The notes under the pieces are model-generated. The model made no database searches. It was not told the DNA's origin and was given only the letters and a program-made list of their open reading frames with translations. Below, piece by piece: positions 1-5,536 of a stretch of DNA of 5,585 bases. The DNA lies in contig JAJYXS010000184.1 of NCBI GenBank assembly GCA_021801615.1, forward strand, positions 1-5,585, in the 5' to 3' direction. Source of the DNA: Actinomycetes bacterium (GTDB lineage: Bacteria; Actinomycetota; Acidimicrobiia; Acidimicrobiales; RAAP-2). Position numbers and translations under genes: made by a program. The stretch's first letter is position 1. Each line of letters begins with the position of its first letter.

Positions 1-51
1 TCGTCCGCGACCAGGTGGGCGCCGTAGAAGGGCTCCGAACGGGCCGCGCCC
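1..51. other. Window edge, no callable gene
   Basis: This short stretch lies downstream of the peroxiredoxin stop. The minus strand has a frame reading EPFYGAHLVAD at about 35-3, which looks protein-like, but it contains no ATG, GTG or TTG here and runs off the edge. The plus strand has a frame closing at TAG 25-27. Either could belong to a neighbouring gene outside the window, and the bases available do not decide between them. Confidence 0.3.
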
Positions 52-63
52 CTATTTGTTCGG
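35..63 (-). terminator. Possible stem-loop terminator overlapping the peroxiredoxin stop
   Basis: CCGAAC (35-40) and GTTCGG (58-63) are perfect inverted repeats. They enclose a second small hairpin, GGGC-CGC-GCCC (41-51). The structure spans the peroxiredoxin stop codon (52-54). There is no T-run after the stem on the minus strand, so it is not a classical intrinsic terminator. High-GC actinobacteria often lack the U-tract, so a terminating or mRNA-end-protecting role is possible but unproven. Confidence 0.3.
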
Positions 64-687
64 CTGCGGCGTCATGCGCAGGTACGGCCGAAGGGTCCTG
101 AAGCCCTTGGGGAACTTGGTCTTCGCCTCCTCGTCGCTGACCGAGTTCGCGATGATCACGTCTTCCCCGTCCCTCCAGTTGACCGGCGTCGCGACCTGGT
201 ACCCCGCGGTCAGCTGGAGCGAGTCCAGCACGCGAAGGATCTCGTCGACGTTGCGGCCGGTCGAAGCAGGATAGGTGAGGGTCAGCTTCACCTTCTTGTC
301 TGGGCCGATGATGAAGACCGAGCGCACCGTCAGCGTGTCGCTCGCGTTGGGATGGATCATGTCGTACAGATCGGCAACCCGGTGGTCCTCGTCGCCGATG
401 ACCGGGAAGTTGAGCGCGCTGCCCTGGGTGTCCTCGATGTCGGAAGCCCAGCGCTTGTGCGACTCCACCGGGTCGACCGAGAGGCCGATGAGCTTGGTGT
501 TCCGCTTGTCGAACTCCGGCTTCGCCTTCGCGAAGGCGCCGAGCTCGGTCGTGCACACGGGAGTGAAGTCCGCCGGATGGGAGAAGAGGATCCCCCAGCT
601 GTCGTCCAGCCACTCGTGGAAGTGGATGGTGCCCTCCGTCGTCTCTGCCGTGAAGTCCGGAGCGGTGTCACCGATACGAATCGCCAT
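52..687 (-). CDS. Peroxiredoxin, 1-Cys Prx6 type (AhpC/TSA family)
   Basis: This 211-residue thiol peroxidase of the Prx6 subfamily reduces H2O2 and organic or lipid hydroperoxides, probably in the cytoplasm since no signal peptide is visible. The peroxidatic motif HPADFTPVCTTE gives P38, T42 and C45 (the PxxxTxxC pattern), with R122 as the likely active-site arginine. C45 is the only cysteine in the protein, so no resolving Cys exists and an external thiol must recycle the sulfenic acid. The AhpC/TSA fold covers about residues 4-140. The C-terminal 1-cysPrx domain (about 155-208) includes FPKG and ends in LRMTPQP, as in animal Prx6. H24, S30 and D130 match the phospholipase triad of human Prx6. 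The length is normal for the family. The start at 687 is supported by AAGGAGGT (698-691), three bases before ATG. The gene is divergent from the HAD gene and stands alone. Confidence 0.96.
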   Translation of the reverse strand: MAIRIGDTAPDFTAETTEGTIHFHEWLDDSWGILFSHPADFTPVCTTELGAFAKAKPEFDKRNTKLIGLSVDPVESHKRWASDIEDTQGSALNFPVIGDEDHRVADLYDMIHPNASDTLTVRSVFIIGPDKKVKLTLTYPASTGRNVDEILRVLDSLQLTAGYQVATPVNWRDGEDVIIANSVSDEEAKTKFPKGFRTLRPYLRMTPQPNK

Positions 688-698
688 GTGACCTCCTT
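688..698 (-). promoter_or_regulatory. Strong ribosome binding site of the peroxiredoxin gene
   Basis: AAGGAGGT on the minus strand (698-691) nearly matches the full anti-Shine-Dalgarno complement and sits three bases upstream of the ATG at 687. It fixes the start codon. It contrasts with the plus-strand genes at 4389 and 5537, which have no such site. Confidence 0.85.
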
Positions 699-740
699 GG
701 GGTCGGGGGCTGGTGAAGACTGCCTGCCGTTGTCGCGCTG

Positions 741-786
741 CCTCCTTTGCCGCCCCATGCTAGACGTGCGCGCAGGGCGAAGCGAA
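741..786 (-). promoter_or_regulatory. Candidate promoter of the peroxiredoxin gene
   Basis: The minus strand carries TAGCAT (762-757), which fits the actinobacterial TANNNT -10 box. About 17-18 bp upstream is a weak -35-like TTCGCT (786-781). Transcription would begin near 750, giving a leader of about 60 nt. A second Shine-Dalgarno-like AAAGGAGG (748-741) would lie at the extreme 5' end of this transcript, but no start codon follows it at usable distance. The -10 match is fair and the -35 poor. Confidence 0.4.
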
Positions 787-815
787 TCCTGACCATGTGG
801 GTCGGGATTGTGCGC

Positions 816-945
816 CGGTCCGTTCCTGTGCCGGACCCCGACAGGCCGCGGCGCTGCGTCGCCCGGCGTGGAAGTGCCCCGCCTTCGGGACGTGGAATGA
901 TCCCCCGGATGGAACGGGAGCGCGCTCGTGTCCCGGAACGGACCG
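816..945. repeat. 11-bp inverted repeat pair, possible operator half-sites
   Basis: CGGTCCGTTCC at 816-826 is the exact reverse complement of GGAACGGACCG at 935-945. The arms are separated by 108 bp, and an extra direct copy of the GGAACGG core lies at 911-917. The two GGAACGG cores on the plus strand are offset by 24 bp. Their position between divergent promoters fits binding sites of a transcription factor, but I do not recognise a known motif, and chance is possible in GC-rich DNA. Confidence 0.35.
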
Positions 946-998
946 ATAACGGTGATCACGCGATCGGACATGCGCGACCTCGCCGGTCAGACGCCACG

Positions 999-1718
999 AT
1001 GAACCCCGGCTCCCCTCCGACCGTCGCCGCGTTCGATTTCGACGGCACCCTCACCAACGGAGGCAGCGTGCTGCCGTTCCTCGTCGAGGTCCGCGGTCTC
1101 GTTCCCGTCGCGCTCGCGGTCCTCCGGGCGCTTCCGAGGCTCCTGCATGCGGCGATCGTGGGCGGGACCGCCGCGGATGACGCGAAACAGATGCTGTTCG
1201 TGCGGCTGCTCGCCGGCTGCCCCGCCGCGGAGCTCGAGCGCATCGGTGCGCAGTTCGCAGAGGTGCACCTGCGGCGACGGCTGCGCTCCGACACCCGGGA
1301 TCGCCTCGAATGGCACCGCAGGCAGGGGCACTACGTCGTCGTCGTCTCCGCGTCGCCGGAGGCCTACGTGCGACCCGCTGCCGCGCTCCTCGGCGCGGAC
1401 GCTGCCCTCGCCACCCGCCTCGAGGTGGGCGGGGACCTCCTCACCGGGCGTTACGAAGGGAAGAACTGCCGCGGCGCCGAAAAGTTCGCCCGCGTGATGG
1501 GATGGATCCGCGCCCGAGGCCTCGGTCCCGCCCAGCCGGTGATATGGGCGTACGGGAACAGCCGAGGCGACCGCCGGCTCCTCGAGGCGGCGGACCACGG
1601 CGTGGACGCCGGCAGGCTCGGGCGCTTCGGCCGGCTCCGCCGCTTCCCCAGCCTCGCGCACGTGGCCCAGGCGGCGGCCGAGTCCGCTCGCCTCCCGGAC
1701 TGCGGAGGACCCGCGTAG
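999..1718 (+). CDS. HAD superfamily subfamily IB hydrolase (phosphoserine phosphatase-like)
   Basis: This cytoplasmic phosphohydrolase of 239 residues has a substrate that cannot be told from sequence; relatives act on phosphoserine and other small phosphomonoesters. The HAD motifs appear in order. Motif I is FDFDGT, with D13 as nucleophile, D15 as acid/base and T17. Motif II is VVSAS, with S117. Motif III is the lysine K162 in RGAEKF. Motif IV is YGNSRGD (185-191), with D191. The first acidic position of motif IV is Asn187 rather than Asp. The helical cap lies between about residues 22 and 105, as in the IB type. The ATG at 999 is chosen because it puts motif I about 12 residues from the N-terminus, as is usual. 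In-frame ATGs at 897 and 909 would add low-complexity residues. No Shine-Dalgarno is visible. The gene is convergent with the SpoIID gene. Confidence 0.88.
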   Translation: MNPGSPPTVAAFDFDGTLTNGGSVLPFLVEVRGLVPVALAVLRALPRLLHAAIVGGTAADDAKQMLFVRLLAGCPAAELERIGAQFAEVHLRRRLRSDTRDRLEWHRRQGHYVVVVSASPEAYVRPAAALLGADAALATRLEVGGDLLTGRYEGKNCRGAEKFARVMGWIRARGLGPAQPVIWAYGNSRGDRRLLEAADHGVDAGRLGRFGRLRRFPSLAHVAQAAAESARLPDCGGPA

Positions 1719-1740
1719 GCCACGCGCGGGCCCGCGTAGG
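1710..1740. repeat. 10-bp direct repeat spanning the HAD stop codon
   Basis: CCCGCGTAGG occurs at 1710-1719, where it includes the TAG stop of the HAD gene, and again at 1731-1740, 21 bp further on. The second copy also forms half of a GC-rich palindrome. It may be a small local duplication. Confidence 0.6.
1725..1736. terminator. Palindrome in the convergent gap, possible bidirectional terminator
   Basis: CGCGGGCCCGCG is a perfect 12-bp palindrome, seven bases after the HAD stop (1718) and 25 bases beyond the minus-strand stop (1761). Being symmetrical, it could serve both convergent transcripts. As a hairpin its own loop must take up some central bases, and no T-run follows. GGCC-GGAGA-GGCC (1740-1752) could form a second small hairpin beside it. 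Confidence 0.35.
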
Positions 1741-1760
1741 GCCGGAGAGGCCGGCGCCGC

Positions 1761-4190
1761 TCAGCCCGAGAGGTCCTTCTCCATCTCGCCGACCGCCTCC
1801 TGGGTCACGGCGAGCGGCCCTCCGAGCACGGCCAGCCGGTCGACGCGGGCACCCCCCACGCCGACCCTCCCGGCCGTCTCGAGGAACGCTGCGAGCGCGC
1901 CGCCCACCCCGCTCGGCGCTTCGGTCAACAAGAGCGGCTCGGGCGCCGCCGACCCCGGACCGTCGGCCGCGACGACCGCACCGGCGAGCACGTCGCCGTA
2001 GCCGTCGCCGAGCGCGACGGTCAGGCTGCCGGTGCCGCGCCAGCCCGCGCCCGTAGGAGGCGGGGAGGTCTCGAGCTCGGCCAGCTCGACGGCGGTCGCC
2101 GCCGCGCCGGCGCCCGCCACGCGCAGGACCGAGGTGCCGAGCTGCTCGAGCGAGCTGACGAGACCGTCCGGCACGGCGAGCGGACCGCCTATCACGACGA
2201 CTTGTCGGATGCCGAGCGCATCGATGACGAAAGGCACCTGCGGCGATAGGGAGGCGGGCGAGGTGAGGAGGATCGGGAGCCGCTGCGCGTAGGCGAACGC
2301 GCCGGCCGCCTCGGCGTCTTGGATGTCGGTACCCGCCGCCAGGATTGCAGTCGAGAGCGCGCCGGGACCGGCGGGTGCGCTCGAGGCGGTTCCTCCGGTC
2401 GCGTTGTACCGGCCGGCGCCCCCTGTCCCCTTCGACCCCCGGTACGCGCCGGAGAGGTCCAGCTTGCCGATGCCGCCGAGCTTCGCCGCCTCGAGCGCGA
2501 TCTGCGCGGCGGTGTCGTACGCAGTCGGCCCGTCGATGCGTGCCACCTCCACGTCGGCGCCCAAGCCAGGGCCCCCGCCACAGGCGCGCGCGGGCGTCGA
2601 GCGCAGCGTGGCGACCACCGATGTCGACAACACGAGCGGCCCGCCGACCACATAGACGCGCGTGATGCCCTCCACGCGAAGGGCAGCGGCGGTCGCCCCG
2701 GACAGGCGTGTCGGCCGGGTGAGGAGGGTCCCGGTCCCGAGGGCGCGCGCGAGCGGGGCGCTCGCGAGCGCGTCGGAGTACGCCGCGGCCGAGGCGAGCA
2801 CGACGGGGCGTGTCGACGCGCTCCCCGGGCACTTCCTCGCTGCGGGTGTGAATTGGTGCTCGAGCTCCCTCGCCGAGGTGCCGACGGCTGTCGAGCCGCC
2901 GATCCTGGCGTCGGAGAAGGTCGTCGGCACCGGGTCCGGCAACGACTGGATCGTCGCGGGCGAGTAGAAGTGCTCGACGATCCTCTGCCAGGTCCAGTTC
3001 CCCTGGCCGTCGTCTGTGCCGACCGCGTAGCCGAAGGCCCCCCACTGTCCCATTCCGACCCCGTGGCCCCACCCGTGGCCGATGATCTCGAGAGGCTGGC
3101 CGACGCTCTGGCTCACCGTGAAGTAGCTGGACAGAAGACCGAGGTCGTTCACGAATGTGGCGGCGGCCACGATCTGGCTCGCGCCGTTGCCCGCGATCGT
3201 GACCTCGGTCGCTCGCCCGCCCCATGTGCCGTAGCCGTTGCGAGCCGAGACCGTGACGGTGGGCGTGGTTCCCTCCTGCGGCCAGTACTGGGAGATCGTG
3301 GCGAGCGGGACGCGCCTGGTCCAGTCGTGGCTCGAGTTGCACAGACCCGGATTGCTCGCTGTGAGGCACACGCCGTCGCCTGCGTCGGGCACGGGTGTGA
3401 ACGGTGAGCCCTCCGCGCCGCTCGAGGTGTACCCGCCGGTCGAGGCGGAGTAGGCCGTGGGGGCGATCGAGCCGTTCGGCATCACCATGACCTCCCCGGC
3501 GGTGTCCTGCGCGGCAGCTGTGCTGTTCGCGGTGAGGTACTTCGTCCCCCGATAGATCTGACAGGTCAGGTCGCACGTTGTCGCGTAGCCCCCGTAGCCT
3601 CCCGGGGAGCTGAGGACGTACGAGCGGGCTGCGACGGCCTGGGCTTCGAGCGCCTGGAACCCCCACGGGCGGCCCTGCGGTCCGGCCGTGCCGACGTTTC
3701 CCCAGTCCGAGATCGACTCGCCGGGCACGACGTCCGCGACGTACTCCTCGAGGGGAAGGGTGTTCACCGTGCGCGCCTCGCCTGCCGAGTCGTAGACGCC
3801 CCTCAGTGTCCCCTGGACGAGAAGCTGTGTGCCGTCGTCCGCGCACAGCGTGAGCAGAGATCCCGGGGTCGCCGGCTTCACGACCGGTGTCGAGACGGTC
3901 TCGCCCTGCACCGGGGTCCACGGGCCGCTGCATCCTGTCCCGGTCGCCACGGACCAGGCCCCCGCCCCTTCAGGGGTGTACGACACCGCATGCACCCCTG
4001 TGGTGCCGGTGGCCACCAGCGCGCCTGACGAGGCGACCACGAGCCTCGATGTGTCGTTCTCGGTCATCGCGACCCGGACGTCGACTTCGTCGGACGGCAG
4101 GGCCGACCTCGCGGACCGCTCGACGGGCGCGCTCGACTCGCGCTGGCCGGACGCCTGCGGTGACCCGCCCGCCGCATGCGTCCAGACCAC
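1761..4190 (-). CDS. Secreted SpoIID/LytB-domain protein with three CWB2-type cell-wall-binding repeats
   Basis: Read from the first canonical start (GTG 4190-4188) this is 809 residues. The SpoIID/LytB domain covers about 145-412. It carries LPLEEYVADVVPGE (the last Glu, E158, matches the position of the catalytic Glu of SpoIID lytic transglycosylases), EAQAVAARSYV (182-192), SASTGGYT (248-255) and GHGWGHGVGMGQWGA (371-385). Three putative cell wall binding repeat 2 units follow at about 461-560, 612-700 and 721-805. Each has a GGPL turn: VVGGPLVLS, VIGGPLAVP and VLGGPLAVT. Eight cysteines, including the close pair C206/C210 and C275/C284, suggest disulfides outside the cell. The likely role is cleavage or binding of peptidoglycan while attached to the wall. 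GTG 4190 falls inside an apparent signal peptide, so the true start is probably upstream. The gene is divergent from the glycosyltransferase. Family identity is firm; activity is inferred. Confidence 0.93.
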   Translation of the reverse strand: MVWTHAAGGSPQASGQRESSAPVERSARSALPSDEVDVRVAMTENDTSRLVVASSGALVATGTTGVHAVSYTPEGAGAWSVATGTGCSGPWTPVQGETVSTPVVKPATPGSLLTLCADDGTQLLVQGTLRGVYDSAGEARTVNTLPLEEYVADVVPGESISDWGNVGTAGPQGRPWGFQALEAQAVAARSYVLSSPGGYGGYATTCDLTCQIYRGTKYLTANSTAAAQDTAGEVMVMPNGSIAPTAYSASTGGYTSSGAEGSPFTPVPDAGDGVCLTASNPGLCNSSHDWTRRVPLATISQYWPQEGTTPTVTVSARNGYGTWGGRATEVTIAGNGASQIVAAATFVNDLGLLSSYFTVSQSVGQPLEIIGHGWGHGVGMGQWGAFGYAVGTDDGQGNWTWQRIVEHFYSPATIQSLPDPVPTTFSDARIGGSTAVGTSARELEHQFTPAARKCPGSASTRPVVLASAAAYSDALASAPLARALGTGTLLTRPTRLSGATAAALRVEGITRVYVVGGPLVLSTSVVATLRSTPARACGGGPGLGADVEVARIDGPTAYDTAAQIALEAAKLGGIGKLDLSGAYRGSKGTGGAGRYNATGGTASSAPAGPGALSTAILAAGTDIQDAEAAGAFAYAQRLPILLTSPASLSPQVPFVIDALGIRQVVVIGGPLAVPDGLVSSLEQLGTSVLRVAGAGAAATAVELAELETSPPPTGAGWRGTGSLTVALGDGYGDVLAGAVVAADGPGSAAPEPLLLTEAPSGVGGALAAFLETAGRVGVGGARVDRLAVLGGPLAVTQEAVGEMEKDLSG

Positions 4191-4268
4191 GGGGAGCAGC
4201 GCGCACAGTGCGGCGCCGGCGACGACGGCGGTGCGGTGAACGGGCGCCAGGCCGAGCGTGCGTGCGAT
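4191..4268 (-). other. Signal-peptide-coding extension of the SpoIID/CWB2 gene without a canonical start
   Basis: The frame of the SpoIID gene stays open upstream of GTG 4190 to a TAA at 4316-4314. Read from ATC 4268-4266 it gives a basic n-region (IARTLGLAPVHR), a hydrophobic core (TAVVAGAALCALLPVVW) and a THAA cleavage-like end that continues into the annotated protein. No ATG, GTG or TTG lies in frame in 4191-4313. The candidates are ATC at 4268, which has TACCAT (4279-4274) five bases upstream, or CTG at 4250-4248. A sequencing or assembly error, or a one-base indel, could also hide the real start. That the extension is a signal peptide is well supported; the exact start is not. Confidence 0.7.
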
Positions 4269-4273
4269 GCGCG

Positions 4274-4279
4274 ATGGTA
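4274..4279 (-). promoter_or_regulatory. Candidate -10 box of the SpoIID/CWB2 gene
   Basis: TACCAT on the minus strand fits TANNNT and lies five bases before the in-frame ATC at 4268. This resembles the spacing of the boxes before the genes at 4389 and 5537 and would make the mRNA leaderless. No convincing -35 box is seen. It overlaps a repeated CATCGC (4276-4271 and 4269-4264). Confidence 0.35.
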
Positions 4280-4374
4280 CCGCTCGGCGCGAAGGGCGGC
4301 GGGAATTGCGCTCTTACCCACGTGCAGGGGTGCGCCGCGACCCGTCGCTCGCGTCCTCTGGCGAGAGCCGTGCC

Positions 4375-4388
4375 TACACTCACGCCCC
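4375..4388 (+). promoter_or_regulatory. Leaderless-type -10 box of the glycosyltransferase gene
   Basis: TACACT (4375-4380) matches TANNNT and is followed by eight bases and then GTG 4389. Transcription would start at or within a few bases of the start codon. No Shine-Dalgarno lies between the box and the GTG. The -35 region is poor. Confidence 0.55.
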
Positions 4389-5465
4389 GTGCGCGTCGAC
4401 CAGGTCATCCCCTCGCTCGCCAGTCGCGACGCGATCGGCGTGCACTCGGTCAACCTCACCCGAGCGCTGCGCGCGGCAGGCATCGAGTCCGACATCTTCT
4501 ACGGAACCTGCACCCCGGACGTCGCCGAGGTCGGCCGGCCAGTTGGCATGCTCGGGCGCCGCAGACGCGAGCGCTTCCTCCTCTACCAGGCGTCGATCGG
4601 CAGCCCGGTGTTCGACGTGCTCATGGCGCATGACACACCGATCCTGGTCAACTACCACAACATCACGCCCGCCGGTCTGCTCGCGCCCTGGGAACCCACG
4701 ATCGCATACGAAGCCTCCTACGGACGAGCCCAGCTCGAACGATTGGCGTCGCGCTCCGTGCTCGCGGTCGCGGACTCGCACTTCAACGAGCTCGAGCTGC
4801 AAAGCCTCGGCTACCAGAAGACGGCGGTCGTGCCCCTCCTCATCGACATGACGCGCGCCGGTCCCTCTCCGGACCTCGCGACGGCAAGGCGGCTCGCGGC
4901 CGACAAGGCGCGAGGCGGCGTCGACCTCCTCTTCGTCGGGAAGGTCTCGCCGCACAAAGCCCAGCACGATCTCGTGAAGATGCTCTCCGTCTACCGGCGG
5001 GTCTACGACGCCCGCGCCCGCCTGCGGCTCGTGGGGTCGCCGCTCGGCGAACGCTACGGTCCGGCGCTCACCGGCTTCGTCCACGATCTCGGGCTCGACG
5101 GAGCCGTCGAGCTCACCGGATCGGTCGGCCCCTCGGTCCTGGAGGCGTACTACCGTGCCGCGGACGTCTTCGTCTGCGCCTCGGAGCACGAGGGGTTCTG
5201 CGTCCCGGTCGTCGAGGCGATGGGCCACGGCGTCCCGGTCGTCGCGTACGGCGCGAGCGCGCTGCCCGAGACCGTCGGGGACGCCGGGCTCGTGCTCGGG
5301 ACGAAGGAGCCGCTCAGGTTCGCGGCGGCGGTCCGGCGCGTCGTCACCGACGACGAGCTCCGCTCCCGGCTCTTCGAGGCGGGCCTACGCAGGGTGCGGA
5401 CGTTCGCCGCCGAGACCTCGACGGCTCGGTTCGTCGAGCTGCTGCGAGAGGCGACCGGGGCCTAG
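4389..5465 (+). CDS. Glycosyltransferase family 4 (GT-B fold)
   Basis: This 358-residue retaining glycosyltransferase transfers a sugar from a nucleotide-sugar donor to a glycan or lipid acceptor, probably at the cytoplasmic face of the membrane. The N-terminal acceptor-side Rossmann domain covers about 1-165, with LVNYHNITPA at 86-95. The C-terminal Glycos_transf_1 domain covers about 176-335. It begins with DLLFVGKVSPHKAQHDLV, continues with RLVGSP (213-218), and has the E-x7-E motif EGFCVPVVE (E268, E276) followed by GVPVVAYGASALPE. These are standard GT4 signatures. No transmembrane segment or signal peptide is evident. The GTG at 4389 is chosen because VDQVIPSL begins the first beta strand directly after it and a TACACT box lies eight bases upstream. 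The open frame further upstream overlaps the opposite gene and is Arg-rich. The neighbouring wall protein suggests envelope glycan work. Donor and acceptor cannot be told. Confidence 0.93.
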   Translation: MRVDQVIPSLASRDAIGVHSVNLTRALRAAGIESDIFYGTCTPDVAEVGRPVGMLGRRRRERFLLYQASIGSPVFDVLMAHDTPILVNYHNITPAGLLAPWEPTIAYEASYGRAQLERLASRSVLAVADSHFNELELQSLGYQKTAVVPLLIDMTRAGPSPDLATARRLAADKARGGVDLLFVGKVSPHKAQHDLVKMLSVYRRVYDARARLRLVGSPLGERYGPALTGFVHDLGLDGAVELTGSVGPSVLEAYYRAADVFVCASEHEGFCVPVVEAMGHGVPVVAYGASALPETVGDAGLVLGTKEPLRFAAAVRRVVTDDELRSRLFEAGLRRVRTFAAETSTARFVELLREATGA

Positions 5466-5481
5466 CTCGACCTGGATCGGC

Positions 5482-5501
5482 CTGGGTGCTCAGAGCCCCA
5501 G
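5482..5501 (+). terminator. Possible terminator hairpin after the glycosyltransferase
   Basis: CTGGG (5482-5486) pairs with CCCAG (5497-5501), and GC (5488-5489) with GC (5495-5496). T5487 is bulged and TCAGA forms the loop. This seven-pair stem begins 17 bases after the stop codon. No T-run follows, so termination is only suggested by position. Confidence 0.35.
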
Positions 5502-5524
5502 CTGGCCACGATCGACGCGGGAGG

Positions 5525-5536
5525 TAGCCTGGCACG
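5525..5536 (+). promoter_or_regulatory. Leaderless-type -10 box of the downstream gene
   Basis: TAGCCT (5525-5530) matches TANNNT and is followed by six bases (GGCACG) and ATG 5537. This spacing puts the transcription start on or next to the start codon. There is no Shine-Dalgarno. Confidence 0.5.

Larger units (their letters stand above)
688..998. other. Divergent intergenic region with inverted repeats
   Basis: This 311-bp stretch separates the peroxiredoxin (minus) from the HAD gene (plus). It holds the peroxiredoxin ribosome site and promoter candidate, and an 11-bp perfect inverted repeat: CGGTCCGTTCC (816-826) against GGAACGGACCG (935-945). A third GGAACGG lies at 911-917, and a local hairpin pairs GGTCCG (817-822) with CGGACC (832-837). 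GAGCGCGCTC (918-927) is a perfect palindrome. For the HAD gene only a weak -10-like GATAAC (945-950) is visible. The HAD frame stays open upstream to 747, but the translation there is Arg/Pro-rich and unlike a protein domain. Confidence 0.55.

Noticed and set aside
741..748. A second strong Shine-Dalgarno (AAAGGAGG) upstream of the peroxiredoxin on the minus strand, suggesting a leader peptide
   Set aside because: No ATG, GTG or TTG follows at 4-12 bases, so no leader ORF can be supported. It may be chance or sit at the mRNA 5' end.
747..998. N-terminal extension of the HAD protein to the first ATG at 747
   Set aside because: The 84 extra residues are Arg/Pro-rich without domain character, whereas HAD motif I normally lies close to the N-terminus, as it does with the ATG at 999.
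2319..3407. A 362-codon plus-strand open frame antisense to the SpoIID/CWB2 gene
   Set aside because: It is an antisense shadow with Arg-rich composition, no recognisable motif and no start signal.
1441..3933. An 830-codon open frame on the minus strand in a different phase from the SpoIID/CWB2 gene
   Set aside because: Its translation is Arg/Gly/Pro-rich low-complexity sequence with no domain, while the overlapping frame has clear SpoIID and CWB2 motifs. Long spurious frames are normal in GC-rich DNA.
4176..4388. N-terminal extension of the glycosyltransferase to ATG 4176
   Set aside because: It would overlap the opposite-strand signal peptide region and add Arg-rich sequence before the first beta strand of the GT-B fold. 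The TACACT box and GTG 4389 fit better.
4380..5228. A 282-codon minus-strand open frame antisense to the glycosyltransferase
   Set aside because: It mirrors the codon pattern of the GT4 gene, is rich in Arg, Glu, Asp and Val as antisense frames of GC-rich genes are, and shows no domain.
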